Part shown: positions 1 to 8,570 of the stretch, piece by piece
Position numbering within the stretch: position 1 is the stretch's first letter
Layout of the letters: the number at the start of each line of letters is the position of its first letter
Source: a virus
IMG/VR virus record: IMGVR_UViG_3300008117_000081
Coordinates: 1 to 64,000 of that record
Reading direction: 5' to 3' (one strand)
DNA length: 64,000 nucleotides
Translations under genes and position numbers: made by a program
The notes under the pieces: model-generated
What the model was told of the DNA's origin: nothing
The model's input: only the letters and a program-made list of their open reading frames with translations
The model's database searches: none

Positions 1-59
1 TAGTTTTATTAACGTTGTGACGCTGATCTAATAGCAGCGACTTATCAAAAGGAGACGAT

Positions 60-521
60 ATGGCACAACATAAAGCAAGTTTAGAAAGAGTGATGAGAGC
101 ATCACTCAAACACAAGAGAGCCGGAACTGAGGTGGCGACTGCTATCTTAGCTATCGAAGCTATGGTTCTCACTACTATCTCACAGAATGAAATGGTAGAA
201 AACTCAGACAAGAAAGCGCTAGGTAGATGCAGAGCTGCAGTCTCGCACAAAGCTTTTGGCAAGCGATTAGCAGACGCTATTACTACTATCGATGCTATCA
301 TCGAAGCTGACTCACTCAGTGTCGAAGCTGAAGATAAGTCTTTAGTAGGTCAGCATAAGCAAGGACTGCTAGCTGTATGTCGTCAGGGTATGGCTTCTAA
401 GTCACTTGGTAAGCAAGTAGCTGATATGGTGAGCAAAGCTGAACAAGCTATCGATTTACTAATCGCAGCATATCCGCTAGACGCAGACCTTGTTGCAATC
501 AAGGCTATCCTTGAGTCATAG
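60..521 (+). CDS. Helical-repeat protein of unknown function (153 aa)
   Basis: Start ATG follows an AAGGAGACGAT ribosome site. The protein contains three degenerate copies of a unit of about 45 residues, each with a K-x-[AS]-L start, a [KR]-x-x-[GA]-[KT]-x-[VL]-A-[DT] segment and a following A-I-[DE]-A/L helix (roughly residues 5-38, 52-85 and 100-135). All are predicted helical from composition. No enzyme motif is visible. It lies just ahead of the tail fibre genes on the same strand and may be a late or structural protein; this is inference only. Confidence 0.7.
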   Translation: MAQHKASLERVMRASLKHKRAGTEVATAILAIEAMVLTTISQNEMVENSDKKALGRCRAAVSHKAFGKRLADAITTIDAIIEADSLSVEAEDKSLVGQHKQGLLAVCRQGMASKSLGKQVADMVSKAEQAIDLLIAAYPLDADLVAIKAILES

Positions 522-529
522 GGCAACTT

Positions 530-721
530 ATGAGTATAAAGTTTTTAAATATGTCTAATTTACTAGAGAGGTTGTTAAATGGCACGCAAAAAGAAAATGG
601 CGCCAAAGCAGTCGATGATGCAGAAACTAATGATGAAAATCAAAGAGATGATGCAGAAAGCGATGAGCATGATGTCACGGAAAAAGTAGTCAAGAAGAAG
701 AAAATTAAAAAGAGACTATAA
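530..721 (+). CDS. Small charged protein, acidic middle and lysine-rich tail (63 aa)
   Basis: ATG preceded by AGGG eight bases upstream. The middle is rich in Asp, Glu and Asn, and the last dozen residues are almost all Lys or Arg. A second open frame (579-689) lies wholly inside it in another reading frame, so one of the two may be a shadow. Function not recognised. Confidence 0.5.
   Translation: MSIKFLNMSNLLERLLNGTQKENGAKAVDDAETNDENQRDDAESDEHDVTEKVVKKKKIKKRL
579..689 (+). CDS. Alternative nested frame: Met/Lys-rich 36-aa basic peptide
   Basis: ATG with GAGAGG upstream. The peptide begins MARKKKM and has eleven methionines spread through a basic amphipathic stretch. It lies entirely within the 530-721 frame. 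The strong Met/Lys periodicity could mark a real short helical peptide, or could simply be the other-frame reading of an acidic gene. Confidence 0.4.
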   Translation: MARKKKMAPKQSMMQKLMMKIKEMMQKAMSMMSRKK

Positions 722-727
722 GGGAAT

Positions 728-750
728 GAGGTCCTAGGACCTCTTTCTTT
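728..750 (+). terminator. Rho-independent terminator before the tail fibre gene
   Basis: A perfect 16-base palindrome GAGGTCCTAGGACCTC is followed by TTTCTTT. It separates the small-protein cluster from the fibre gene that starts only 12 bases later, so the fibre would be read through or have its own start. Confidence 0.7.
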
Positions 751-761
751 ACAGGAGAAAC

Positions 762-2924
762 ATGGCTAACGTAAAAATAAGTGAACTAACAGAGACCACA
801 TCTATCGGCGCAAATGACATTCTGCCCGTAGTAGACATAGCAAATACACAAACAAAAAAGATAAAAGTTAGCAGTTTGGCAGCTAATGGTCCTATCAAAG
901 ATGCCTTAGACAATAAAGTTAGTAAGACTGGCGATACGATGTCAGGTACACTTACCGTAAATCCTGTTTCAGGAAATGCAGCGGAATTTCTTGACTTAAA
1001 TATAGGAGTTCCTTCTTGGGGTCCTAATTACCTTGCTGTCGTGATGGAAGACGGTAGTCCAAAGCAATTCTATGCAGGATCAGGAGATCAACTAGGAGCC
1101 TTTGCTGGAACCGCTTCTAAAAGAGTCGTTCTTGCTTCAGGTTTTACATCTGGAGCTAATTCTGGACTAGTACAGGTTGGTTCAGGCGACGCGCAAGTAA
1201 GTGGAAACTCTGGAATGGTGGATATTTTTTCTGGCCCTGCTACTGGAGGAGTTTCCGGAGCTGCTAGATTGCTATCTGGAACCGGAGGTTCAAGCTCTGG
1301 AGCTGCGATTGTACGTACTGGAGCCGCACAAAGCACTGGCCCTATTGAGCTTGTTTCAGGTAACGCGTCTGCTGGCAACTCTGGCAACATCCTATTATAT
1401 ACAGGTACTGCTACAGGAACTAGGGGTAGTGTTTTAACTAATACTGAAATGAACTTTCAGACATTAGGTAAAATAACAAACTTAATAAACGGTACAAGTG
1501 CACAAGATGCAGTCACTGTTTCTCAGCTATCTCAAAAACAAGACCTACTAGTTTCTGCGACCAACATAAAGACTATAAACGGATCTTCTATCCTAGGATC
1601 AGGTGATCTAGTTATTAGTGGAGGTGGTGGGGCTGACGCTACAACTACTACAAAAGGTATCATACAATTAAGCGGTGATTTAAGCGGAACCGCAGATTCG
1701 CCTAGTGTGCCAGGATTAGCTACACTTCAATCTGAGTTAGTCGTGCTTGAATCAGATATAGCCTTAAAACAAGACCTACTAGTTTCTGCGACCAACATAA
1801 AGACTATAAACGGATCTTCTATCCTAGGATCAGGTGATCTAGTTATTAGTGGAGGTGGTGGGGCTGTAACCTCTGTAAATACACAAACTGGAGACGTAGT
1901 ATTAACTAAGTCAGATATAGGCTTATCAGATGTAGATAATACTAGTGATGCAGATAAGCCAGTTAGTACAGCTACCCAGACAGCGCTAGATTTAAAGGCA
2001 GATAGCTCTGCGCTAGCTTTAAAACAAGACCTACTAGTTTCTGCGACCAACATAAAGACTATAAACGGATCTTCTATCCTAGGATCAGGTGATCTAGTTA
2101 TTAGTGGAGGTGGTGGAGCTGTAACCTCTGTAAATACACAAACTGGAGACGTAGTATTAACTAAGTCAGATATAGGCTTATCAGATGTAGATAATGTAAG
2201 CGCAGCAAATCTAAGAGATAGGGCAACTCATACTGGTGCGCAGCTAGCTTCTACTATATCTGATTTTACGACTGCAGTTCAAGCAGTAACAATAGACGCT
2301 TCAAAAATTGGCTCAGGCCTAGTATCAAATGCAGAATTTGATTATCTTAATGGGGTAACTTCAGCAATTCAGACTCAACTGGATACAAAACAAGCTACCA
2401 TAACGGCTGGCACGACTTCTCAATATTGGCGCGGCGATAAAACTTTTCAAACGCTAAACGCTACAGCAGTCACTAACACACCTTCTGGTACTATATCGTC
2501 TACAACAGTACAAGCTGCAATTAATGAATTAAATACGGAAAAGCAAGCCACTCTCGTTTCTGCGACAAACATAAAGACCATAAATGGTTCTTCTATACTA
2601 GGATCAGGTAATTTAGTTGTTGGATCAGCCTACTCTGCTTCTTTAATTTCTGCCCTGGACATTGACTGGAGTTTATCAGAGATATTCTATAGAGACATCT
2701 CACTAAGTTCCACTTTCACTTTCTCTAATTTAGTTGAAGGAAAGTGTATCTCTATAATTTTAACAAATACTTCTGGTTTGACCCTTACGGTATCTTTTCC
2801 TTCTGGTATATACAAAGAAGCCGGCACATTACAAATTGCAGCAAATTCTGCTGCAGTGTATACTTTTATTAGGGCAAATAGTAAAACTTATTTGTCATCA
2901 GTAACTGGTCTTTCTAACGTTTAA
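762..2924 (+). CDS. Tail fibre-like protein with repeated modules (720 aa)
   Basis: Start follows a CAGGAGAAAC ribosome site. The N-terminus (K-I-S-E-L-T, then N-D-I-L-P-V-V-D) is typical of phage tail-fibre proteins. Residues 90-240 are Gly/Ser/Thr/Ala-rich with low complexity. Residues about 255-630 carry three near-identical copies plus a fourth partial copy of a unit ending in S-I-L-G-S-G-[DN]-L-V, interleaved with the tail-fibre motif T-G-D-V-V-L-T-K-S-D-I-G-L. The C-terminal 80 residues are unique and may be the tip. Likely part of the host-recognition apparatus. Attachment and receptor are unknown. Confidence 0.8.
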   Translation: MANVKISELTETTSIGANDILPVVDIANTQTKKIKVSSLAANGPIKDALDNKVSKTGDTMSGTLTVNPVSGNAAEFLDLNIGVPSWGPNYLAVVMEDGSPKQFYAGSGDQLGAFAGTASKRVVLASGFTSGANSGLVQVGSGDAQVSGNSGMVDIFSGPATGGVSGAARLLSGTGGSSSGAAIVRTGAAQSTGPIELVSGNASAGNSGNILLYTGTATGTRGSVLTNTEMNFQTLGKITNLINGTSAQDAVTVSQLSQKQDLLVSATNIKTINGSSILGSGDLVISGGGGADATTTTKGIIQLSGDLSGTADSPSVPGLATLQSELVVLESDIALKQDLLVSATNIKTINGSSILGSGDLVISGGGGAVTSVNTQTGDVVLTKSDIGLSDVDNTSDADKPVSTATQTALDLKADSSALALKQDLLVSATNIKTINGSSILGSGDLVISGGGGAVTSVNTQTGDVVLTKSDIGLSDVDNVSAANLRDRATHTGAQLASTISDFTTAVQAVTIDASKIGSGLVSNAEFDYLNGVTSAIQTQLDTKQATITAGTTSQYWRGDKTFQTLNATAVTNTPSGTISSTTVQAAINELNTEKQATLVSATNIKTINGSSILGSGNLVVGSAYSASLISALDIDWSLSEIFYRDISLSSTFTFSNLVEGKCISIILTNTSGLTLTVSFPSGIYKEAGTLQIAANSAAVYTFIRANSKTYLSSVTGLSNV
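1535..2195 (+). repeat. Near-identical 100-bp direct repeats inside the tail fibre gene
   Basis: A 100-base unit beginning AAAACAAGACCTACTAG occurs at 1535-1634, 1766-1865 and 2021-2120 with almost no differences, and a diverged partial copy sits near 2560-2620. A second unit of 78 bases (1863-1940 and 2118-2195) is also duplicated. Near-identity at DNA level points to recent duplication or gene conversion, which would allow fibre length to change by recombination. Confidence 0.9.
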
Positions 2925-2938
2925 TTATGGAGAGCTAG

Positions 2939-5326
2939 ATGTCGTCCAAACCTTTTTCTTTTTTAAAAAAAAGAACAACTACCATTTTAAACAAATTACA
3001 AAATGCAGAATATAGGGGACTATACGGACCTACACTAGAAATACAAGACATATTGATTTTACCAGATGATTCAATTATTGTTGTTGGCTCATTTATCGGC
3101 TTCGTTGATCCTAACGGTATTAATTATTATTGTGGTAATATTGTCAAATTTTTAGCGGATGGTAGCATAGACACTACATTTCAAAATAACGCAGGTTTAG
3201 GATTTAATGGTAATACTAATACAATAGCTACTGACGGAACTAGCCTATATGTAGGTGGAGGTTTTACTCAATTTGGTAATACTGCTAATAATGCCAAATA
3301 TATAGCTAAATTAAGCACATCAGGTGTATTTGATACAGCGTTTAGCGACAACCTAGATTTAGTATCTGGAACTAAATCATTTGCAACTTCTGGTTTTAAC
3401 AGTGCTGTTAACACAATAGCCATTGATGTAACTAGCCTATATGTAGGCGGACAATTCACTCAATTTAAAAATACTGCCAATAATGCTAATCGCATAGCTA
3501 AATTAAGCACATCAGGCGTATTTGATACAGCATTTAGCGACAACCTAGATGTAGTACCTGGAACAAAAGCCACAACTTCTGGTTTTAATAATAGGGTTTA
3601 CACAATAGCCATTGATGTAACTAGCCTATATGTGGGCGGAGAGTTTACTCAATTTAAAAATATTGCTAATGCTAGAAAGATAGCTAAATTAAGCACATCA
3701 GGCGTATTTGATACGGTTTTCGGTAATAATGTAACCAGCTCCTCTTTTGGGAATGGCGATGTCTATGCAATAGTCATTGATGGAACTAGCCTATATGTAG
3801 GTGGACGTATATACGACTTTAATGCTACCAATAACGCTAGAGGTGTAGCTAAATTAAGCACATCAGGCGTATTTGATACAGCTTTTAGCAATAACCTAGA
3901 TGTAGTGTCTGGAGTAAAAGCCACAACTTCTGGTTTTAGCCCTACTTCACTAACAGGAACTGTTGGTTCTTGCACTGTAAGATGTGTGGCTATAAAAGGA
4001 ACAGACCTATATGTAGGTGGAGATATGCTTGCATTTAAAAATTCTGCGTGCTTAGGTTTTGCAAAGTTAAACACTTCTGGCGTATTTCAAAATCTTATAC
4101 AAAATAAATACGGATCCGGTAATGCAGATTCATGTGCCGTAGACGCTAATGGTAATATCTATATAGGAACTGTTACTTACAACGGAACTAGAACTCAATC
4201 AATATGTAAAATTTTACCAAACGGCACCTTAGATACTGCATTTCAAAATAATATAGGCATAGGATTTAATGGCAGGGTTCTCACAATAGTCATTGACGGA
4301 ACTAGCCTATATGTAGGCGGACAATTCACTCAATTTGGTAATACTGCTAATAACGCAAGATACATAGCTAAATTAAGCACATCAGGCGTATTTGATACAG
4401 CTTTTAGCAACAACCTAGATGTAGTGTCTGGAACAAAAGCCACAACTTCTGGTTTTAATAATTATGTTGGGGCAATAGCCATTGATGGAACTAGTCTATA
4501 TGTAGGCGGACAATTCACTCAATTTAAAAATACCGCTAATAATGCTAATCGCATAGCTAAATTAAGCACATCAGGCGTATTTGATACAGCGTTTAGTGAT
4601 AATCTAGACGTAGTATCTGGAGTAAAAGCCACAACTTCTGGGTTTAATAGTATCGTTTACACAATGGCTATTAATGGAACTAGCCTATATGTAGGTGGAG
4701 GTTTTACTCAATTTGGTAATACTGCTAATAATGCCAAATATATAGCTAAATTAAGCACATCAGGCGTATTTGATACAGCGTTTAGCGACAACCTAGATGT
4801 AGTGCCTGGAACAAAGGCCGCAACTTCTGGATTTAATAATGCCGTTTATACAATGGCTATTGATGGAACTAGTCTATATGTTGCTGGATTTTTTACTCAA
4901 TTTAAAAATACCGCTAATAATGCCAAATATATAGCTAAATTAAGCACATCAGGCGTATTCGATACAGCGTTTAGCGATAATCTAGACGTAGTATCTGGAG
5001 TAAAAGCCACAACTTCTGGGTTTAATAGCTCTGTTTGGGGTATTGCAATTGTCGGTACTATTTTGTATGTTGCTGGATTTTTTACTCAATTTAAAAATAC
5101 TGCCAATAATGCTAATCACATAGCTAAATTAAGCACATCAGGTGTATTTGATACAGCGTTTAGCGACAACCTAGATGTAGTACCTGGAACAAAAGCCACA
5201 ACTTCTGGATCTCAGAATTCATTGACTGGAATAAAATACAGCTCAGTTTACGGTAGCTTAATTATTTTTTCTGATGGACTAATACTCTTCAATCAGTTAC
5301 CTTATTCAGGCGTTATGATAATATAG
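2939..5326 (+). CDS. Beta-propeller-like repeat protein, probable tail fibre or adhesin (795 aa)
   Basis: ATG follows GGAGAGCTAG. Nearly the whole protein is built of repeats of about 58-62 residues with the core T-S-L-Y-V-G-G-x-F-T-Q-F-x-N, then A-K-L-S-T-S-G-V-F-D-T-A-F. This resembles the DUF5122/delta-60 type beta-propeller repeats found in surface proteins. It lies directly after the fibre gene with 14 bases between, so it is probably part of the same distal tail structure. The N-terminal 60 residues and C-terminal 30 residues are non-repeated. No catalytic motif seen. Confidence 0.75.
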   Translation: MSSKPFSFLKKRTTTILNKLQNAEYRGLYGPTLEIQDILILPDDSIIVVGSFIGFVDPNGINYYCGNIVKFLADGSIDTTFQNNAGLGFNGNTNTIATDGTSLYVGGGFTQFGNTANNAKYIAKLSTSGVFDTAFSDNLDLVSGTKSFATSGFNSAVNTIAIDVTSLYVGGQFTQFKNTANNANRIAKLSTSGVFDTAFSDNLDVVPGTKATTSGFNNRVYTIAIDVTSLYVGGEFTQFKNIANARKIAKLSTSGVFDTVFGNNVTSSSFGNGDVYAIVIDGTSLYVGGRIYDFNATNNARGVAKLSTSGVFDTAFSNNLDVVSGVKATTSGFSPTSLTGTVGSCTVRCVAIKGTDLYVGGDMLAFKNSACLGFAKLNTSGVFQNLIQNKYGSGNADSCAVDANGNIYIGTVTYNGTRTQSICKILPNGTLDTAFQNNIGIGFNGRVLTIVIDGTSLYVGGQFTQFGNTANNARYIAKLSTSGVFDTAFSNNLDVVSGTKATTSGFNNYVGAIAIDGTSLYVGGQFTQFKNTANNANRIAKLSTSGVFDTAFSDNLDVVSGVKATTSGFNSIVYTMAINGTSLYVGGGFTQFGNTANNAKYIAKLSTSGVFDTAFSDNLDVVPGTKAATSGFNNAVYTMAIDGTSLYVAGFFTQFKNTANNAKYIAKLSTSGVFDTAFSDNLDVVSGVKATTSGFNSSVWGIAIVGTILYVAGFFTQFKNTANNANHIAKLSTSGVFDTAFSDNLDVVPGTKATTSGSQNSLTGIKYSSVYGSLIIFSDGLILFNQLPYSGVMII
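3290..5215 (+). repeat. Tandem DNA repeats of about 180 bp coding the propeller blades
   Basis: The string AAATTAAGCACATCAGG followed by GTATTTGATAC recurs about nine times (for example near 3309, 3500, 3685, 3852, 4371, 4560, 4748, 4938 and 5127). Neighbouring copies differ at few positions, so the array is likely to expand or contract. Confidence 0.85.
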
Positions 5327-5347
5327 TAAATTTAAAAAAATATATAA

Positions 5348-6142
5348 TCAAAACTTAAACAGTCTTCGTGTTATTAGTACCGATATCATCAGTAAGATAA
5401 CCCTAAATGCTGCCTTGCCATAGATCTTGTATTGTAATAGTTTTGAAACTTCTCGAGTGCCGCTCTCGCTCTGCTTCTCTTTCAACTCTTGCACCTGCTT
5501 CTCGAGCTCATCGCGCTTCTTGATACCTTGAGTCATTCGCCATTTCCAGTCAATAGACTTATAGTAGTCGATCTCTTTGTTTATTGAATCTATTTGTTTC
5601 TCTAGACGCGCGATACGATCTGCAAGATTGTCAATCTGATCAATATCTCGCGTGCCCTTCAACGTGATCTCGGAAGTAATCACAAACAACATAAGGGCAA
5701 AAATCGATGCTCTAAGAATGCCTACAAACCATTTCTGAATACCTGGATCTGCTCTGTAGCCAGATAAGAATATGAAGCAAACCTCTGTCAGTATGGCCTG
5801 AAGCCAGGTCTTTGCTGTAATCTCGCCTTCGCCATAGAAAGGCAAGGCTTCACTCACCAGAAATCCCGTGATTGTACTTAGCAATATGAAATATGATATG
5901 AATTGAAATGAAAATTTACTCAGAATCTTATTAACCTGACGCTTAAATTTAGCTTTGCGCCAGCGTTCAAGTTCGGCTGGAGTTAAGAGTGTATATACAT
6001 CTATGGGATCATCTTTGAGAACTATTCTAACTAGTTGATTTATCTCGTCTAGAAAAGATAGACTCACCTCGTCTTCGTCTTCGGTGACAGAGACAAAGCC
6101 CTTGCGTATCTTTTCGGCCTGCTTCTCTAGGTCTTCATTCAT
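5348..6142 (-). CDS. Membrane protein with coiled-coil segment (264 aa)
   Basis: About three hydrophobic segments lie near residues 75-95, 108-128 and 140-158, followed by a charged coiled coil (roughly 170-225, many E-K-Q and L-E-K heptads) and a last hydrophobic segment at 243-258 ending in basic residues. No family recognised. Transcription probably starts at a GGTATAAT box whose TATAAT lies exactly six bases before the ATG, giving a leaderless message. That links it to the late-type promoters in this window. It faces the fibre genes tail to tail. Confidence 0.7.
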   Translation of the reverse strand: MNEDLEKQAEKIRKGFVSVTEDEDEVSLSFLDEINQLVRIVLKDDPIDVYTLLTPAELERWRKAKFKRQVNKILSKFSFQFISYFILLSTITGFLVSEALPFYGEGEITAKTWLQAILTEVCFIFLSGYRADPGIQKWFVGILRASIFALMLFVITSEITLKGTRDIDQIDNLADRIARLEKQIDSINKEIDYYKSIDWKWRMTQGIKKRDELEKQVQELKEKQSESGTREVSKLLQYKIYGKAAFRVILLMISVLITRRLFKF

Positions 6143-6148
6143 TTAACT

Positions 6149-6156
6149 ATTATACC
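6149..6156 (-). promoter_or_regulatory. Motif B (GGTATAAT), leaderless promoter for the membrane protein gene
   Basis: Minus-strand GGTATAAT with six bases between TATAAT and the ATG at 6142. No recognisable -35 element. Same arrangement as at 15919, 26375 and 56450. Confidence 0.65.
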
Positions 6157-6200
6157 GAGCTTAACTAGCAGCCAATACATTTCAGTTCTATGCAGACCTT

Positions 6201-6620
6201 TTACGAATAGCGCGACTCTATCCATACGAACATCTCCTGTATCTTAGCTTCAGAGGCCGCTCTGTCGTTCCAGAATCTACATAGACCACTTGGATGAGGC
6301 AGAGCAAAGTGCTCTATATCAGCTAGACCTAAACCGTAAGAAGCCTGTTTTCCAAGAGTGATTATTTTCGTATCGAAGATTCCGTGAAATTTTTGCTTGA
6401 TATTGACTAGTTCTAGCTTGATAACCTTATTACTAAGTGGCTTGTTGCCTTCTGTTTTATAGTCAACTAGATTTATATAGGTCAACTCATAGTCACTGCC
6501 ATTGAATAGCTTATCTATAAACTGTCGTGATTTTGTAGTTGGGTGAAAAGGTGAACAGTCGGGTGACGCAGAGCTAGGATTACTGCCTACTATTATCAAT
6601 TGCTTTTTGATCAAACTCAT
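6201..6620 (-). CDS. Uracil-DNA glycosylase-superfamily-like protein (139 aa)
   Basis: An early V-G-S-N-P-S motif and a late L-P-H-P-S-G-L-x-R-x-W-N-D motif match the nucleotide-pocket and H-P-S loops of small phage UDG-superfamily proteins. These bind a DNA base in repair or base-modification pathways. At 139 aa it is shorter than a full UDG, so activity is not certain. It sits beside dCMP deaminase and thymidylate/hydroxymethylase-type genes, which fits a role in handling modified or uracil bases. Confidence 0.65.
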   Translation of the reverse strand: MSLIKKQLIIVGSNPSSASPDCSPFHPTTKSRQFIDKLFNGSDYELTYINLVDYKTEGNKPLSNKVIKLELVNIKQKFHGIFDTKIITLGKQASYGLGLADIEHFALPHPSGLCRFWNDRAASEAKIQEMFVWIESRYS

Positions 6621-6801
6621 ATGAATATCTTTTTATTTTAGTCAGTGTACTGTTCATTTCGTAGTAATCTATGACTTTTAATTTAGCAAAAACAATCAAC
6701 AACCTAAATGTGTTATTTCTAGTCGTTCCAAAGATGTGCTCATAGCTATCAAAGTTTGTAGCTGAGTTTGTAGAAGCCTTCCGGCGTGGTCTCTTGTTCA
6801 A
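6580..6801 (-). CDS. Small protein with the microprotein helical core (up to 73 aa)
   Basis: Overlaps the end of the dCMP deaminase gene and the start of the UDG-like gene. The middle reads R-L-L-I-V-F-A-K-L-K-V-I-D-Y-Y-E, matching the helical core of the small genes at 40-55 kb. The true start is unclear and could be a non-ATG codon further in. Kept because of the core match. Confidence 0.45.
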   Translation of the reverse strand: MNKRPRRKASTNSATNFDSYEHIFGTTRNNTFRLLIVFAKLKVIDYYEMNSTLTKIKRYSYEFDQKAIDNSRQ

Positions 6802-7192
6802 TCCTAAGATCCTTCATGTTTATGTTATGATCTCTGTACAGATCTCTACATACAACCTGCGTTATTCCAGCCTGCCACATTAGTCTAAGGCATTTCTGGC
6901 AGGGACTAAGTGTTATAACTAGAGTGCAGTTATCTATGCAGATGCCAGACTTAGCGCAGTGCGAGATAAGATTATCCTCAGCATGAATCATATACTCGTA
7001 TTTTTCAGGTCGAGTCTTGGGCAGTAGATGATCTGGTGCACCGCGAACGAAGCCATTATGCGCAGTTGCCACCACCATGCCGGTATCGTTCTTAATAAGA
7101 ATAGCACCAACCTTAGTTTCAGCATCATGTGATCTAGCTGACACTGCTACGGCCATGCTCATCCAGTATTCTAGCTTACTTGGTCGCGTCAT
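6749..7192 (-). CDS. Deoxycytidylate (dCMP) deaminase (147 aa)
   Basis: Zinc-dependent deaminase of the dCMP type, converting dCMP to dUMP. The H-A-E motif (about residue 73) and P-C-Q-K-C (about 98) supply the three zinc ligands and the catalytic Glu, and the length matches the family. ATG overlaps the upstream gene by four bases (ATGA). In this phage it would supply dUMP to ThyX and compete with the putative dCMP hydroxymethylase for dCMP. Confidence 0.9.
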   Translation of the reverse strand: MTRPSKLEYWMSMAVAVSARSHDAETKVGAILIKNDTGMVVATAHNGFVRGAPDHLLPKTRPEKYEYMIHAEDNLISHCAKSGICIDNCTLVITLSPCQKCLRLMWQAGITQVVCRDLYRDHNINMKDLRIEQETTPEGFYKLSYKL

Positions 7193-8049
7193 ACGTCGTC
7201 AATTGTTAGTGGTCTAGACGAATACCAGTCTCTATGTCTCTTAGACAAGAAAGATTCGATAGTCAGCGTTCGAGACCTTGAAATCCAGCGACGAGGTTTA
7301 GGTAGTTCACCTTGAGCCTCTATTTCTACGAGTACCTTGTCAGTAAATCCAAATTTATTATAAATCTGATCTTCGTTAGTTTTTCCATATGCGTAGACGC
7401 TGCCGTTCCAGTCTGTCATCGGAGTCTTGTCTGTCTGCGTAATTATTACATTCTTAATTTGCCATTTAACAATGGCTTCGCCAAACGCCGTATTTGCATC
7501 ATATATCGTATCGCCGATTTTAAGATTAGTTGCAAAATTATAAGCTTCTTGTTCAGTGCTAAATGCTATTATTTTTTTCTTATTAAGATTTCTAGCTTTA
7601 TTTTTCTTTTTTGCTAGCTGCTTGCCTTCTTTAAATGGATCAAAGTCATTTTCTTTTGAAAAGATTATGGCTTCTGCTTGAGCATCATCTAGTTCAAGTT
7701 CATATGATCGACTAGGATATCTTATTGTTAAGCAGACCACGTCTTTGCCTAAACCGCCACTTGAATTAATTGCTTTTGCGAATACGAAACCTTCATCCTT
7801 ATGAACAACTAGGAATTTAGTTTTATTGCCGCTGCCATGTCGCCTGACATAGTTTCTTGTTTTATCTGTAGAAATCCAGACTATCGAATAAACTTCACCT
7901 ACATTTACATGAGCGTAGTCTTCAAAAGACTTCATTATGGTTTTACTTTGCTCATAATATTCTGCGTTTTTAATTCTTTTTTTATCTTCTTCTGAAAGCG
8001 TCACGTCCATACTGTCCTCTATTTTATGAATTGATCTAGATTCTTCCAT
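7189..8049 (-). CDS. Conserved-looking hypothetical protein (286 aa)
   Basis: Mixed alpha/beta composition with a basic linker (around residues 140-160, many Lys/Asn) and no motif I recognise. Its stop overlaps the dCMP deaminase start, and its start overlaps the ThyX-like gene by 31 bases, so it is translated in the nucleotide-metabolism operon. Function unknown. Confidence 0.7.
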   Translation of the reverse strand: MEESRSIHKIEDSMDVTLSEEDKKRIKNAEYYEQSKTIMKSFEDYAHVNVGEVYSIVWISTDKTRNYVRRHGSGNKTKFLVVHKDEGFVFAKAINSSGGLGKDVVCLTIRYPSRSYELELDDAQAEAIIFSKENDFDPFKEGKQLAKKKNKARNLNKKKIIAFSTEQEAYNFATNLKIGDTIYDANTAFGEAIVKWQIKNVIITQTDKTPMTDWNGSVYAYGKTNEDQIYNKFGFTDKVLVEIEAQGELPKPRRWISRSRTLTIESFLSKRHRDWYSSRPLTIDDV

Positions 8050-8570
8050 TCTACCCTTAGAATACCCTCTATGACTTTTCTATAATTCTCTATTTCTTTT
8101 GGTAATTTCTTTTGCCTAAGAAAAGAAACCCAATTTGACAACCTACCCGCCACTATAAGTTCATTATAAACAGTTATTGGTGTTAGTAGCTGAGCTGTAA
8201 ATCTAGAAGCTCCGTCCATAACTATCCCCTTATGATTTAGCAGTAAGGCTTCTGTTGTTATTTTTATATAGTTCGCAATCTCACTCTTGTCTTCTAGAGT
8301 TTCGCCATCTATAGAAGATACATCAGGAATATAGGCCTCAACATTCTCAGAGGGGGTTGTGATAATGTTGAGGCCGTATTGTGACAGATTTAACTGCACA
8401 AAAAGTGGACATTTTATAACTAAAACTGCAGAAGATATCTCTAGCAGTTTAACGTTGGTTTTCGCTCTAAAGTAATGATCCTGCAGATCCTGCAGCAGTC
8501 TGCCATCGCCCGCAAAAGATAAGGGCGCCACAAAACCTTTGTCTAGCAAATTAATCTTGTTTAGCAGCAC
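8019..8570 (-). CDS. ThyX-fold protein lacking the RHR flavin motif (183 aa)
   Basis: The N-terminus I-N-L-L-D-K-G-F-V and the order of later blocks (K-C-P-L-F-V, then E-A-Y-I-P, then G-x-x-x-x-A-S-R-x-x-x-x-L-x-x-x-x-x-Y-N-E, then W-V-S-F-L) follow flavin-dependent thymidylate synthase ThyX. At the place where ThyX has R-Q-x-x-R-H-R it reads Q-L-N-L-S-Q-Y-G, so the signature FAD/dUMP residues are missing. A canonical ThyX is encoded at 28860. This copy is either inactive with a regulatory or scaffold role, or has a changed chemistry. The fold assignment is by eye. Confidence 0.6.
   Translation of the reverse strand: MLLNKINLLDKGFVAPLSFAGDGRLLQDLQDHYFRAKTNVKLLEISSAVLVIKCPLFVQLNLSQYGLNIITTPSENVEAYIPDVSSIDGETLEDKSEIANYIKITTEALLLNHKGIVMDGASRFTAQLLTPITVYNELIVAGRLSNWVSFLRQKKLPKEIENYRKVIEGILRVEWKNLDQFIK

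Noticed and set aside
1088-1390. Minus-strand open frame inside the fibre gene
   Set aside because: Pro/Ala/Ser-rich shadow of the Gly/Ser repeats; no ribosome site.
1201-1437. Plus-strand open frame in another phase inside the fibre gene
   Set aside because: Leu-rich shadow of the repeat region; not expected within a structural gene.
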